Shown: positions 28,731 to 39,730, counted from the first letter of the stretch. The stretch: DNA of 64,000 bases from Enterococcus mundtii (GCF_013394305.1 NZ_AP019810.1:2110001-2174000); one strand, 5' to 3'. Notes: a model not told the origin generated them from the letters alone. Numbers and translations: made by a program.

Positions 28731-30121
28731 TGGCTAAGTATCGATTAATTGCTGCAACTGGTTGTCCCACAGGTATCGCCCACACGTATATGGCACAAGA
28801 AGCACTGGAACAGGCAGCAAAGAAAAAAGGCATTACGATCAAGGTGGAGACCCATGGACAAGTAGGGGTAGAAAATCGTTTGACAGATCAAGAAATCATT
28901 GAAGCGGAAGCAGTGATTATTGCGGCGGATAAAGATGTTCAGCCTGAAAGATTTGCCGGGAAACGGATCATTGATGTTTCTGTTTCGAAAGGGATCAAAG
29001 AAGCCGATCAATTGATTGCTGCGGCTTTAAACGGTGAAGGAGTGATTTCTGAAAAAATCGAAATGGCAGAAGGAGATAAGGAAAAACAACATGCACAACA
29101 GAGTGTTGGTCACAGCATCTATAAGAACTTGATGAATGGTGTTTCCCACATGTTGCCTTTTGTTGTCAGTGGGGGAGCCTTGATCGCCATTTCTTTTTTA
29201 TGGGGGATTTATTCTGCCGATCCTGCCAATGCGCAATACAATGAATTTGCTGCGAGTTTGAATCGAATCGGTGGTTTTGCAATGAGTATGATGGTGCCGG
29301 TCCTTTCCGCGTTTATTGCTGAAGGAATTGCAAAACGTCCTGGATTGGTTGTGGGGTTTGTCGGTGGATTGATTGCCTCAGATGGTGGTACAGGTTTTTT
29401 AGGTGGAATTATCTCAGGTTTCTTGGCAGGATATGTGGTGTTGGGATTAATAAAAGCGTTACAACCTTTGCCTAAAACACTAGATGGTTTAAAGGCAATT
29501 TTCTTATATCCCGTACTAGGGGTGTTGATTACTGGATTGATCATGACAGTCATTTCAGGACCGATGGCTAGTATCAATGAAGGAATGATGGATTTTCTAG
29601 CAGGGTTTGAAAACTCAAGTCCTTTAGTATTAGGGGTGATCGTCGGTTGTATGTGCGCATTCGATATGGGGGGGCCGATCAATAAAGCAGCCTACGTTAC
29701 TGGAACTGCCCTGTTAGCACAAGGAAATACTAGCTTTATGGCGGGAGTTTCTGCAGCCTGTATTGCTCCGCCGTTGATTACTGGCTTTGCGGTCTTGCTT
29801 TTTGGGAAATACTTCGAGCCAAACGAAAAGAATGCTGGTCTAGTGAATATCATTCTAGGCTCAACACATATTACGGAAGGTGCGATTCCTTTTGCAGCAA
29901 AAGATCCGCTTCGTGTCTTGCCAATCATGATGCTTGGTTCGTCGATCGCCGCTGTATTGACCTATTTCTTTCGCGTGCAAGTACCAGCACCCCATGGCGG
30001 ATTTCTCGTTTTACCAGTAGTGACGCATGGCTTACTTTGGATTCTTGCGATTCTTGCTGGTTCTATTGTAGGGGGAGTATTACTAGGCTTGGTTCAAAAA
30101 AGAAAGTCACTGAGTGTGTGA
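28730..30121 (+). CDS. PTS fructose-family EIIBC component
   Basis: A 463-residue fused permease. The IIB domain (residues 1-105) has the phosphorylated Cys12 in TGCPTGIAHTYMA. The IIC domain (residues ~125-460) has about nine or ten membrane segments and the fructose-family motifs GGPINKAAY and ITEGAIPFAAKDP. It imports and phosphorylates a ketose at C1. Lacks a fused IIA, which is supplied by the next gene. Sugar specificity is inferred from the aldolase context only. Confidence 0.92.
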   Translation: MAKYRLIAATGCPTGIAHTYMAQEALEQAAKKKGITIKVETHGQVGVENRLTDQEIIEAEAVIIAADKDVQPERFAGKRIIDVSVSKGIKEADQLIAAALNGEGVISEKIEMAEGDKEKQHAQQSVGHSIYKNLMNGVSHMLPFVVSGGALIAISFLWGIYSADPANAQYNEFAASLNRIGGFAMSMMVPVLSAFIAEGIAKRPGLVVGFVGGLIASDGGTGFLGGIISGFLAGYVVLGLIKALQPLPKTLDGLKAIFLYPVLGVLITGLIMTVISGPMASINEGMMDFLAGFENSSPLVLGVIVGCMCAFDMGGPINKAAYVTGTALLAQGNTSFMAGVSAACIAPPLITGFAVLLFGKYFEPNEKNAGLVNIILGSTHITEGAIPFAAKDPLRVLPIMMLGSSIAAVLTYFFRVQVPAPHGGFLVLPVVTHGLLWILAILAGSIVGGVLLGLVQKRKSLSV

Positions 30122-30140
30122 AAGGGAGAGGATTCATTTG

Positions 30141-30596
30141 ATGGAAAATTTATTTGTTTATACCAATGTGGCGGCGAATACTTGTGAAGCGGTGTTTGCG
30201 TTTCTTTCAACAAAAATCGTTGAGGTAGGTAAAGCGACCAATGAACAGGCGGTCGAAATCGGCTTGAAACAACGCGAAGCAGAAGGTACGACTGGTATGA
30301 TGGATGGCTTTGCGATCCCTCATGCGAAAAGTGAAAGTATAGAAGAACCAACGATCATTATTTTGAAATTAACGAATGCAGTCGCCTGGGATAGTTTAGA
30401 CGGTCAACCGATCAAGTATGTGATTGCGTTGTTTATTCCAGCTGCAGAAGCAGGAACCAGTCATTTGGCGCTTCTTTCACAAATGGCACGAATGTTGATG
30501 GATGAAGGCTTTAAACAAGCATTTATCACTGCTTCCACTCAAGAAGAAATTGTTGGCTTGATTGATTCTAAGTTAGAAGGGATGTTGAAAAAATGA
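30141..30596 (+). CDS. PTS fructose-family EIIA component
   Basis: A 151-residue IIA domain with the phosphoacceptor His in [10 protein letters not shown]. It receives phosphate from HPr and passes it to the IIB domain of the preceding gene. The ATG at 30141 follows AAGGGAGAGG; the longer open frame that overlaps the IIBC stop lacks a site. The stop overlaps the lacD start (ATGA). Confidence 0.93.
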   Translation: MENLFVYTNVAANTCEAVFAFLSTKIVEVGKATNEQAVEIGLKQREAEGTTGMMDGFAIPHAKSESIEEPTIIILKLTNAVAWDSLDGQPIKYVIALFIPAAEAGTSHLALLSQMARMLMDEGFKQAFITASTQEEIVGLIDSKLEGMLKK

Positions 30597-31576
30597 GGAA
30601 AGTATCAGAGGGGAAATACCAAGCATTGGTAAACATGAGTAATCCAGACGGGATCATCGGGGCTTTAGCGATTGACCAAAGAGGCGCATTGAAAAAAATG
30701 ATGGCGAGACATCAAGAGGAGGTCAAAGTGGATGATTTGATCCATTTCAAAGAACTCGTGTCCGAAGAATTGACACCTTTTGCTTCTTCGATTCTTTTAG
30801 ATCCAGAATATGGGTTGCCCGCTGCTGAAAAACGCGCTAAGACAGCTGGACTATTGTTGGCTTATGAGAAAACAGGATATGATACAACGATACCTGGACG
30901 TTTGCCAGATACCTTAGCTTTTTGGTCAGCCAAAAGACTAAAGGAAGCTGGAGCAGATGGCTGCAAATTCTTGCTTTACTATGATGTAGACGAAAGCGAA
31001 GAAGTCAATGAACGGAAACAGGCATATGTAGAAAGAATCGGTTCAGAATGTCTGGCGGAAGATCTTCCTTTCTTTTTAGAATTGCTATCTTATGATGCAA
31101 CGATCCCAGATACGACCTCCAAAGAATATGCCAAGATCAAACCGAAAAAAGTCATTGAAATGATGAAGATTTTCTCAGAGCCGAGGTTCAACGTAGATGT
31201 CTTGAAGGTAGAAGTACCTGTCAATATGACTTATGTTGAAGGTTTTGGAAAAGAAATCATTTATTCCAAGCAAGAAGCATCCGCTTTGTTTATCGAGCAA
31301 AGCCAAGCCACTGACTTACCGTTTATTTTTCTGAGTGCAGGTGTCAGTGCCGAAGGATTCCAAGAAACGTTGCATTTTGCCAAAAACGCTGGCTCTTCGT
31401 TCAATGGCGTTTTATGTGGGCGAGCTACATGGGCAGATGGTGTGGCACCTTTTGTGGATCAAGGGAGACAGGCAGCAATAAAATGGCTAGCTGAACAAGG
31501 GAGAAACAACATTGAGGAATTAAATGGAGTATTGAGGAAGACAGCTTCTTCTTGGCAAAATAAGATTAGTCGCTAG
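30593..31576 (+). CDS. lacD: Tagatose 1,6-bisphosphate aldolase, copy 1
   Basis: A 327-residue class I aldolase of the LacD family. Hallmarks are [24 protein letters not shown], the Schiff-base lysine in [11 protein letters not shown], and the C-terminal [11 protein letters not shown]. It cleaves tagatose-1,6-bisphosphate (and, with low stereoselectivity, fructose-1,6-bisphosphate) to triose phosphates. A second copy lies at 33897, similar along its whole length. Last gene of the RpiR-controlled operon, followed by a terminator. Confidence 0.93.
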   Translation: MRKVSEGKYQALVNMSNPDGIIGALAIDQRGALKKMMARHQEEVKVDDLIHFKELVSEELTPFASSILLDPEYGLPAAEKRAKTAGLLLAYEKTGYDTTIPGRLPDTLAFWSAKRLKEAGADGCKFLLYYDVDESEEVNERKQAYVERIGSECLAEDLPFFLELLSYDATIPDTTSKEYAKIKPKKVIEMMKIFSEPRFNVDVLKVEVPVNMTYVEGFGKEIIYSKQEASALFIEQSQATDLPFIFLSAGVSAEGFQETLHFAKNAGSSFNGVLCGRATWADGVAPFVDQGRQAAIKWLAEQGRNNIEELNGVLRKTASSWQNKISR

Positions 31577-31604
31577 TTGATTAGTCATCTTGAAATAGCA
31601 AAAG

Positions 31605-31655
31605 AGAAACACTTTGAGCGCCTAGACGTGGGAAATGAAGTGTTTCTTTTTTTTT
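31605..31655 (+). terminator. Terminator of the PfkB-PTS-lacD operon
   Basis: AGAAACACTT (31605-31614) and its complement (31638-31647) form the stem, followed by a nine-T run. Confidence 0.9.
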
Positions 31656-31845
31656 GTTATTTTTCATTGGAATTTAGCGGAATGCAAGAAAAAGAACCGT
31701 TGGATTTGTTCATTATTTTATAAATTTTCTAGGATAAACAAGCTTTTTAAGGCTAAGCCTTATGCTTCTTTTTATGAAGTTTATGCTGTTTTTTTATTTT
31801 AAGTGGTATTTTCGAGGTATTTAAAATGTTTTTATATATAGTTAG

Positions 31846-31859
31846 TGAAAACGTTGTTA
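31846..31859 (+). promoter_or_regulatory. cre site upstream of the gntR promoter
   Basis: TGAAAACGTTGTTA matches the catabolite-responsive element TGWAANCGNTNWCA at all but one position. It lies about 28 bases upstream of the -35 box of the gntR promoter. It predicts CcpA control; the direction of the effect cannot be read from sequence. Confidence 0.65.
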
Positions 31860-31886
31860 TATAGCGGTTTTTAAGCGATTTTTATG

Positions 31887-31934
31887 TTGACAGGTAGTTA
31901 TTATTACTTTACGATTGTCTTGTGGTTATAACCA
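31887..31934 (+). promoter_or_regulatory. gntR-agaS operon promoter with operator at the start site
   Basis: TTGACA (31887-31892), a 17-base spacer and TACGAT (31910-31915) form a near-consensus promoter. The perfect 12-base palindrome TGGTTATAACCA (31923-31934) lies at the predicted transcription start, 18 bases before the gntR ATG. This is an ideal place for autorepression by the GntR-family product. Confidence 0.78.
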
Positions 31935-31952
31935 GTTGGAAGGGGTAAAGAA

Positions 31953-32696
31953 ATGGAAAATTCTCGTAAAGGGAAACCGTTATATTATCAACTAGTTGAT
32001 GTACTAAAGAAACGAATTGAAGCAGAAATGATCCCGCATGATAAATTGCTGTCTGAGAGGGAGTTATGTCTGTACTATGGTGTGAGTCGGACGACGGTTC
32101 GATTAGCATTGCAGGAATTAGAAACACTTGGCTATATTTATAAAAAACATGGAAAAGGCACGTTTGTCAGTGACTTATCGCATCAAGCAGCGAGTTTAGC
32201 AGGTGCTTACAGCTTCACAGAAGAAATGTTGGCATTGGGGCGTACACCGAAAACGATTATTTTAGCTTTTGAAAAACAAGCAGCGACAAAGCAGTTGGCT
32301 GAACGATTGAATCTCAATCTAGGAGAAGCAATCTTCAAAATCAAGCGGCTACGTTTAGCGGATGATGTCCCTTTGATGGTTGAACGGTCTTATTTACCAG
32401 CAAAACTGTTTCTTGGCCTTGATTTGCCGATTTTGGAAAGCAAGCCTTTGTATGATGTTTTTCTGGAAGATTTTGATCAACATGTCCAAGTGGCAGAAGA
32501 AGAATTCTATGCCAGTATTGTTTACGCAAATGATGCCGAATTACTGCATATATGCGATGGGGCACCAATTTTACATTTGAAACGGACGACCTTCAATAGC
32601 AAAAACGAGATCATCGAATACACAGATAGTGTCGCCAGAGCAGACCAATTCCATTATAAGATCCGTCATGTTCGGAGTAATCTAGGAGGAAAATAA
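31953..32696 (+). CDS. GntR/HutC family transcriptional regulator
   Basis: A 247-residue regulator with an N-terminal winged helix (residues ~10-75; LLSERELCLYYGVSRTTVRLALQELE) and a C-terminal UTRA ligand domain (residues ~95-240). Relatives such as NagR/YvoA, DasR and AgaR-like regulators sense amino-sugar phosphates. As first gene of an operon with an AgaS homologue, a GalN-6-P or tagatose-6-P type ligand is plausible. A palindrome at its own promoter suggests autoregulation. It is one base from agaS. Confidence 0.9.
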   Translation: MENSRKGKPLYYQLVDVLKKRIEAEMIPHDKLLSERELCLYYGVSRTTVRLALQELETLGYIYKKHGKGTFVSDLSHQAASLAGAYSFTEEMLALGRTPKTIILAFEKQAATKQLAERLNLNLGEAIFKIKRLRLADDVPLMVERSYLPAKLFLGLDLPILESKPLYDVFLEDFDQHVQVAEEEFYASIVYANDAELLHICDGAPILHLKRTTFNSKNEIIEYTDSVARADQFHYKIRHVRSNLGGK

Positions 32697-32697
32697 C

Positions 32698-33876
32698 ATG
32701 TTTGAACTGTCGAAGGATGAATTAGAAAAAATAGGTGCAAGGATCACTACAGAAGAAATCAAACAACAACCAGATCTGTGGGAAGAGGTTGTGGAAATCT
32801 TAGAAGAGAAGAAAAATGAATTAGCCCTTTTCTTTGATGCACTTGAAAAACAGGCAAACAAGCAACAAATCCAAGTCATCTTTACCGGTGCAGGCTCTTC
32901 TCAATATGTAGGCGATACGCTTGTTCCTTACTTGAATGAGCATGGAGACACCAAACGGTTTGCTTTTCATAGTTTTGGTACGACCGATATTGTTGCTTCT
33001 CCAAGAGAGTATTTGTTTCCTGATCAACCCACGTTATTGATTTCGTTTGCTAGAAGTGGCAATAGTCCGGAAAGTCTGGCAGCAGTCAAAATTGCCGATC
33101 AAGTTGTGGATACGTTGTTCCATTTAGTGATTACGTGTGCAGAAGAAGGAAAATTAGCACAAGTCTCACGTAAACAATCGCAACATTTCTTGTTGTTGAT
33201 GCCAAAAAAAGCAAATGACGCTGGCTTTGCCATGACAGGTAGCTTTACATGTATGCTATTGAGTGCCCTTTGGCTGTTTGATCAAACGAACCAAGAAACA
33301 AAACAAAAGTATGTCACATCCTTGAGCCATATCGGCAAAGATGTTCTGAAAAGAGAGCAAGAACTGATCCAAGTGTTAGCAGTACCATTCAATCGGGTTG
33401 CATATCTTGGCTCAGGTAGCTTGGCTGGTGCCACAAGGGAAGCACAGCTGAAAATCTTAGAGTTGACGGCTGGGAAAATCGCGACGATCTTTGATTCTTC
33501 GATGGGTTTCCGTCATGGACCAAAATCCTTTATCAATGAGCAAACTTTAGTGATCGGGTTTGTGACGAACCAAGCGTACACACGCAACTATGATTTAGAT
33601 ATTTTGGAAGAAATCAATGGCAATGCTATTGCTGCAAAGGTGTTAGCCATTGCTCAATCGACGCAAAGAGACTTTTCTGGAGCAAACTTTTTCCTAGAAC
33701 CAGCCGCGCTAGAATTACCCGATGCCTATCTATCCGTAGTGATGATTTTGACCGCACAAATCATTGCTCTTCAGATGTCGATCAAAGTTGGTAATACGCC
33801 TGACACACCTTCACCGACAGGAACGGTGAATCGAGTAGTCAAAGGTGTGACGATCCATGAGTACCAAAATGAATAA
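32698..33876 (+). CDS. agaS: AgaS-family SIS-domain sugar isomerase/deaminase
   Basis: A 392-residue protein with two SIS domains: residues ~35-180 ([23 protein letters not shown]) and ~215-370 ([29 protein letters not shown]). AgaS enzymes deaminate and isomerise galactosamine-6-phosphate to tagatose-6-phosphate. The adjacent tagatose-bisphosphate aldolase and mannose-family PTS fit that step. A GGAGG site lies ahead of the ATG. Confidence 0.9.
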   Translation: MFELSKDELEKIGARITTEEIKQQPDLWEEVVEILEEKKNELALFFDALEKQANKQQIQVIFTGAGSSQYVGDTLVPYLNEHGDTKRFAFHSFGTTDIVASPREYLFPDQPTLLISFARSGNSPESLAAVKIADQVVDTLFHLVITCAEEGKLAQVSRKQSQHFLLLMPKKANDAGFAMTGSFTCMLLSALWLFDQTNQETKQKYVTSLSHIGKDVLKREQELIQVLAVPFNRVAYLGSGSLAGATREAQLKILELTAGKIATIFDSSMGFRHGPKSFINEQTLVIGFVTNQAYTRNYDLDILEEINGNAIAAKVLAIAQSTQRDFSGANFFLEPAALELPDAYLSVVMILTAQIIALQMSIKVGNTPDTPSPTGTVNRVVKGVTIHEYQNE

Positions 33877-33896
33877 CAAGGAGGTCAATAAAAACG

Positions 33897-34874
33897 ATGA
33901 CACCAAATAAGAAAAAAGCGATGGAACAATTAGCAACAAAAGACGGCATCATCAGTGCATTAGCAATCGATCAGCGGGGAGCATTGAAGAAAATGCTGTC
34001 GGCTTTAGGAGAAACACCCACAGATGAACAATTGATTGAGTTCAAAGCGTTGGTTTCTAGTGAGTTGACGCCCTATGCTTCAGCTATTTTATTAGATCCT
34101 GAATATGGTTTGCCCGCTGCCAAAGTACGTGATCAAACCGCTGGTTTGCTCTTGGCGTATGAAAAAACGGGATATGATGTATCGACTCCTGGACGGTTAC
34201 CGGATCTATTAGGAGACTGGTCTTCCTTGAGATTAAAAGAAGAACAAGCAGATGCAGTGAAATTTTTACTTTATTATGACGTTGATGAAGATCCAAAAAT
34301 CAATCATTTGAAACACGTCTTTATTGAACGTCTAGGAAGTGAATGCGCAGGAGAGGATCGACCGTTTTATTTAGAACTGCTATCTTATGATGCGAAAATA
34401 AATGATAGCGCTTCACGTGAGTATGCAAAGGTCAAACCGCATAAAGTGATTGAAATGATGAGAGAATTTTCCAATCCTCGTTACCAAGTAGATGTTTTGA
34501 AAGTCGAAGTACCAGTCAATATGAACTTTGTCGAAGGTTTTGGTGACAAGGAAATCGTCTATAGTCAAAAAGAAGCAGCTGACTTTTTCAAGGCGCAAAG
34601 CGAGGCGACTCACTTGCCATTCATTTTCTTGAGTGCGGGTGTATCTTCTGAATTATTCCAACAAACGCTAGTCTTTGCTCATGAGTCAGGTTCCACCTTC
34701 AATGGTGTCTTGTGCGGAAGAGCGACTTGGAAAGATGGCGTCAAAGCTTATGTAGATGCTGGGAAAGAAGGAGCCGTCAAATGGTTACGGACACAAGGTA
34801 GACAGAATATTGAGAACTTGAATCAAGTAATCAATCAGACAGCGACACCTTGGTATCAAAAAACAGGTGAATAA
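33897..34874 (+). CDS. lacD: Tagatose 1,6-bisphosphate aldolase, copy 2
   Basis: A 325-residue LacD paralogue of the gene at 30593, with the same [24 protein letters not shown], Schiff-base [11 protein letters not shown] and [10 protein letters not shown] motifs. It would cleave the bisphosphate produced after AgaS action. No tagatose-6-phosphate kinase is encoded in this operon; the PfkB kinase at 27798 could supply it. AGGAGG ribosome binding site. Confidence 0.93.
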   Translation: MTPNKKKAMEQLATKDGIISALAIDQRGALKKMLSALGETPTDEQLIEFKALVSSELTPYASAILLDPEYGLPAAKVRDQTAGLLLAYEKTGYDVSTPGRLPDLLGDWSSLRLKEEQADAVKFLLYYDVDEDPKINHLKHVFIERLGSECAGEDRPFYLELLSYDAKINDSASREYAKVKPHKVIEMMREFSNPRYQVDVLKVEVPVNMNFVEGFGDKEIVYSQKEAADFFKAQSEATHLPFIFLSAGVSSELFQQTLVFAHESGSTFNGVLCGRATWKDGVKAYVDAGKEGAVKWLRTQGRQNIENLNQVINQTATPWYQKTGE

Positions 34875-34888
34875 TGTAAGCGTTACCT
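34875..34888 (+). promoter_or_regulatory. cre-like site ahead of the PTS genes
   Basis: TGTAAGCGTTACCT keeps the cre core (TGTAANCGNT) with two mismatches at the 3' end, and contains the palindrome GTAAGCGTTAC. It sits directly behind the lacD stop, 44 bases ahead of the IIB gene. Confidence 0.45.
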
Positions 34889-34931
34889 TTAGTTTGAGAA
34901 TGAACAATTTATTTGTAAAGGAGAATGAACA

Positions 34932-35411
34932 ATGGCAATTATTGGTGTAAGAATCGATGGACGTTTGATCCATGGGCAAGTCGCGAATCTTTGGGTAACG
35001 AAGTTGTCGATTACTCGGATATTAGTTGTAGATGATGAGGTCGCAATGAATACAGTAGAAAAAAGTGGCTTGAAATTAGCCACACCAGCAGGAGTAAAGT
35101 TAAGTGTCTTACCGATTGAAAAAGCCGCAGAGAATATTCTCGCTGGGAAATATGACTCCCAACGCTTACTGATCGTCGCAAAAAAACCTGATCGATTATT
35201 GAAACTTGTTGAACGAGGCGTGCCGATCAAGGAAGTCAATGTAGGGAATATGTCTCAGACAAATGAAACCAGATCAATCACCAAATCGATTAATGTGGTG
35301 GAAAAGGATATTGAGGATTTCAAACAGTTAAATGCGCGTGGGGTCCATTTGACCGCACAAATGGTACCAAGTGATAAGTCAGAAGATTTTATGAGTCTTT
35401 TGAATAAATAA
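34932..35411 (+). CDS. PTS mannose-family EIIB component
   Basis: A 159-residue IIB of the mannose/sorbose/galactosamine family. The phosphorylated His is in RIDGRLIHGQVANLW. First of the four PTS genes (B, C, D, A), which resemble agaVWDF-type galactosamine transporters in order and context. Confidence 0.93.
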   Translation: MAIIGVRIDGRLIHGQVANLWVTKLSITRILVVDDEVAMNTVEKSGLKLATPAGVKLSVLPIEKAAENILAGKYDSQRLLIVAKKPDRLLKLVERGVPIKEVNVGNMSQTNETRSITKSINVVEKDIEDFKQLNARGVHLTAQMVPSDKSEDFMSLLNK

Positions 35412-35424
35412 GGGGGTTAAGTAG

Positions 35425-36315
35425 ATGTCCATTCAATGGTGGCAAATCTTATTATTATCTTTATATGCAGGTTATCAGATTTTAGATGAACTACAAATTT
35501 ATTCCTCAATGAGTGCCCCCGTTTTTGCCGGTTTGTTCACCGGATTAGTCATGGGGGATTTACAAGCTGGATTGATCATCGGTGGTAGTATGCAATTGAC
35601 CGTTCTAGGTGTTGGGACATTTGGCGGTGCTTCAAGGATCGATGCAAACTCCGGAACGATACTAGCGACTGCTTTTTCCATCTCATTAGGGATGAATCCA
35701 GAACAGGCAATTGCAGCTATTGCAGTTCCTGTCGCTAGTTTAATGATCCAATTGGATATTTTAGCTCGATTTGCGAATACGTACTTCGCTCATCGTATCG
35801 ACCAACATGTCGAAACAATGAATTATAAAGCAATTGAACGCAATTATTTATTAGGTGCTCTTCCTTGGTCCTTGTCACGTTTGATCCCCGTCTTTTTAGC
35901 CTTAGCATTTGGTGGCGGACTAGTCGAAAACGTCGTCGCTGTGCTAAATGGCGATTTGAAATGGTTAGGAGATGGCTTATCTGTCGCAGGAGCCGTTTTA
36001 CCAGCAGTCGGTTTTGCTATTTTACTACGTTATTTACCAGTCAAGAAACATTTTCCTTATCTGATTTTAGGTTTTACGATCACTGCTTTATTAGCAACGT
36101 TGTTCTCAAATGTCCAGTTGCTTGGCACGAGTGTCGCAAGTGTCGTCAAAGATTTGCCAGCAACCTTCAATTCATTACCGATGTTGGCAGTAGCAATGAT
36201 CGGTTTCTCTTTAGCAGCGATCAGCTATAAAAACAATCAACGAACAGAAAACCAGCAAGTAGCAAGTCCCCATACAACCTCTGAGGAAGGAGAAATCGAA
36301 GATGACGAAATCTAA
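35425..36315 (+). CDS. PTS mannose-family EIIC component
   Basis: A 296-residue membrane permease subunit with roughly eight hydrophobic segments and the family motif GGSMQLTVLGVGTFGGAS. Pairs with IID to form the channel. AGGGGG ribosome binding site. The 3' end overlaps the IID start by 14 bases. Confidence 0.93.
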   Translation: MSIQWWQILLLSLYAGYQILDELQIYSSMSAPVFAGLFTGLVMGDLQAGLIIGGSMQLTVLGVGTFGGASRIDANSGTILATAFSISLGMNPEQAIAAIAVPVASLMIQLDILARFANTYFAHRIDQHVETMNYKAIERNYLLGALPWSLSRLIPVFLALAFGGGLVENVVAVLNGDLKWLGDGLSVAGAVLPAVGFAILLRYLPVKKHFPYLILGFTITALLATLFSNVQLLGTSVASVVKDLPATFNSLPMLAVAMIGFSLAAISYKNNQRTENQQVASPHTTSEEGEIEDDEI

Positions 36316-37111
36316 TTACAAGTTAACGAAAGAAGACTTTACACAAATCAACCGCCGAAGCTTGTTGACTTTCCAATTAGGCTGGAATTATGAGCGGATG
36401 CAAGGTTCAGGCTATCTCTATACGATCCTGCCACAATTGCGAAAAATCTACGGAGATGATACGCCGGAATTAAAAGAAATAATGAAGACTCATACACAAT
36501 TTTTTAATACCTCTAACTTTTTCAACACGATCATTACCGGGATCGATTTAGCAATTGAAGAAAAAGAGGGCATTGCTGCAAAAGAAACTGTCTCTGGGAT
36601 GAAAGCTGGATTGATGGGACCTTTCGCCGCAATTGGCGATTCCATTTTCGCCGCATTGATCCCGACCATTTTTGGGGCATTAGCCGCAAATATGGCGATC
36701 AATGGGAACCCCGCGGGTATTTTTATCTGGATAGTAGCACAAATCGCAGTCATGGTCTTTCGTTGGAAACAATTGCAATTTGCTTACAAAGAAGGGATTT
36801 CTTTAGTGACCACGATGCAATCACGATTAACAGCGCTCACAGATGCCGCAACCTTGTTAGGGGTGTTTATGGTAGGTGCATTAGTTGCTACAATGGTGAA
36901 TGTGAAAGTTTCCTGGGCGCCGAGCATTGGTGATGTGACGATGAACATGCAAAATAATATTGATATGATCCTTCCTAAACTATTACCAGCAGCGATCGTT
37001 GGCGGTGTCTATTGGTTATTAGGCAAAAAGAATATGACATCAACAAGAGCAATTTTTATCGTCTTGATTATCTGTGTCGTTTTATCCGCTTTAGGTGTGA
37101 TCTCAAAATAG
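36302..37111 (+). CDS. PTS mannose-family EIID component
   Basis: A 269-residue membrane component with the family signatures FQLGWNYERMQG at the N-terminus, NTSNFFNTIITGIDLA, and GLMGPFAAIGDSIF. C-terminal membrane segments follow. Overlaps IIC and is followed by IIA. Confidence 0.94.
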   Translation: MTKSNYKLTKEDFTQINRRSLLTFQLGWNYERMQGSGYLYTILPQLRKIYGDDTPELKEIMKTHTQFFNTSNFFNTIITGIDLAIEEKEGIAAKETVSGMKAGLMGPFAAIGDSIFAALIPTIFGALAANMAINGNPAGIFIWIVAQIAVMVFRWKQLQFAYKEGISLVTTMQSRLTALTDAATLLGVFMVGALVATMVNVKVSWAPSIGDVTMNMQNNIDMILPKLLPAAIVGGVYWLLGKKNMTSTRAIFIVLIICVVLSALGVISK

Positions 37112-37124
37112 GAGGGTGTTGAAA

Positions 37125-37526
37125 ATGAGCAAACAGTTAGTTCTTGTCAGTCACGGACAACTTTGTGAAGGACTAAAGGCAAGTACCGAAATGATCATGG
37201 GGCCACAAGCTCATATTCATACAGTGCCTTTATTGCCGGAAGAAGGAACAGAGGATTTCAAAGAAAAATTTCTTGCGGTGGTTTCTTCGTTGGAAGACTA
37301 TGTTGTCTTTTGTGATTTGATGGGCGGGACGCCAGCCAATAGTATTGTCCAATTGATCATGGAAGGCGAAGCGATCGAATTATATGCGGGCATGAATATG
37401 CCAATGGTCATCGAGTTTATCAATAGTCAAATGGTTGGATCGGCGCCGGAATATGTTCGCTCTGGTGCAGAGAATATTTTGAATGTGAACCAAGTGATTG
37501 TTGCATTGGCTGAAGATGACGAATAA
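37125..37526 (+). CDS. PTS mannose-family EIIA component
   Basis: A 133-residue IIA domain with the phosphoacceptor His in LVLVSHGQLCEGL and the conserved FCDLMGGTPANS segment. The ATG at 37125 is preceded by GGAGGGTG. Closes the B-C-D-A set. The 175-base gap to the GH1 gene holds a separate promoter and terminator. Confidence 0.93.
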   Translation: MSKQLVLVSHGQLCEGLKASTEMIMGPQAHIHTVPLLPEEGTEDFKEKFLAVVSSLEDYVVFCDLMGGTPANSIVQLIMEGEAIELYAGMNMPMVIEFINSQMVGSAPEYVRSGAENILNVNQVIVALAEDDE

Positions 37527-37534
37527 ATCAATGT

Positions 37535-37563
37535 TTGACAACGTTTACAAAAAATAGTATCTT
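37535..37563 (+). promoter_or_regulatory. Promoter of the GH1 gene overlapped by a cre site
   Basis: TTGACA (37535-37540), a 17-base spacer and TATCTT (37558-37563) form a promoter. TGACAACGTTTACA (37536-37549) matches the cre consensus with one mismatch and covers the -35 box, which predicts direct catabolite repression by CcpA. Confidence 0.65.
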
Positions 37564-37571
37564 TTTAGATA

Positions 37572-37600
37572 GGATAGTGATTATTCAGTTAAGCTAGACC
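37572..37600 (+). promoter_or_regulatory. RAT-like antiterminator element
   Basis: This 29-base segment aligns without gaps to BglG/LicT-type ribonucleic antiterminator sequences at about 16 positions. It keeps the terminal GG/CC pairing and an internal TAG/CTA stem. Its last five bases are the first five bases of the terminator stem that follows, the arrangement by which antiterminators work. No BglG-type gene is in the window. Confidence 0.35.
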
Positions 37601-37641
37601 TGATCAACGGCCTTTTTAGGTGGTTGATTAGGTCTTTTTTT
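37596..37641 (+). terminator. Terminator in the GH1 leader
   Basis: Arms at 37596-37608 and 37623-37635 pair with at most one mismatch, followed by a seven-T run. It lies downstream of the GH1 promoter as well as downstream of the PTS operon, so it could serve both as operon terminator and as an attenuator. Confidence 0.85.
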
Positions 37642-37698
37642 ATACTCAATAATAAAATAACAGTAAGGCTATCATATCAAACTGAAAAGGGGCAATGA

Positions 37699-39132
<1,434 letters not shown>

Positions 39133-39141
39133 TTCGGTAGA

Positions 39142-39179
39142 AAATAGCTCACCTCCAATCGACTGGATGTGGGCTATTT
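39142..39179 (+). terminator. Hairpin behind the GH1 gene
   Basis: AAATAGC with its complement plus an inner TCCA/TGGA stem form a stable hairpin. The following T-tract is poor, so this is only a probable terminator. The remaining bases to 39413 show no gene. Confidence 0.5.
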
Positions 39180-39413
39180 AGTGAGAGATTTTGTAGGTTA
39201 TGAGTCCAAAACCAACGATTATGATCGGTTTGATCTAGACGAAGTCAACTCATGTTATAGTAAAAAAAGTTGCTTCTGGCAGATAGTGGAGGTTGGGGAG
39301 CAGAGGTAACAGAATAGAACGCTCTTTTAACCAAATAATTAAAAAATATCCTAAGAAAAAGAGAAAGGGTGTTATTGTTAGACGATAACCGCTAGGATAG
39401 AAGGAGAGAAATA

Positions 39414-39698
39414 GTGAGAAAAATCAAAAATATCCAAATCATTCGATTGATCAAAATCATCCAGTTCGGTCTTTATTTTATGTCATTGTTTTTGTTTGCA
39501 AAATCCAGATATAAAGTGGCACTCTTGCCTTTATCAGGTGGGATGATATTAGAAGTACAACTCCCTAGAGAGTTTGGTTGGGGATTTGTAAAAAATAAGA
39601 AAAATGTCTTTCTTTCTTCGAAAAAAACATGGGTCGAACCAATGATTGCTTTGATTGTTTTAATATTTTTGGTTGGTTTCGCATGTTATTTCCTGTAA
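39414..39698 (+). CDS. Small two-helix membrane protein, distant paralogue C
   Basis: A 94-residue protein with hydrophobic helices at residues ~14-30 and 72-93. Aligned with the proteins at 25829 and 26494 it keeps RLIKIIQ near the N-terminus, a Ser and an FA ahead of the loop, KN.VFL in the loop, and E..IALIV leading into the second helix. It therefore looks like a diverged member of the same unknown family. Start GTG at 39414 after AAGGAGAG. Function unknown. Confidence 0.6.
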   Translation: MRKIKNIQIIRLIKIIQFGLYFMSLFLFAKSRYKVALLPLSGGMILEVQLPREFGWGFVKNKKNVFLSSKKTWVEPMIALIVLIFLVGFACYFL

Positions 39699-39730
39699 AG
39701 ATTCGAACAAATCGAGGAGGAGCAGAAACG

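Noticed and set aside
29209..29682. Minus-strand 157-codon open frame inside the PTS IIBC gene
   Set aside because: Antisense to conserved membrane-domain sequence; Pro/Ile-rich composition is typical of the complement of hydrophobic coding DNA.
39629..39730. N-terminal extension of the amidinotransferase-like gene
   Set aside because: The extra codons overlap the upstream small gene, lack a ribosome binding site and are not part of the family fold.
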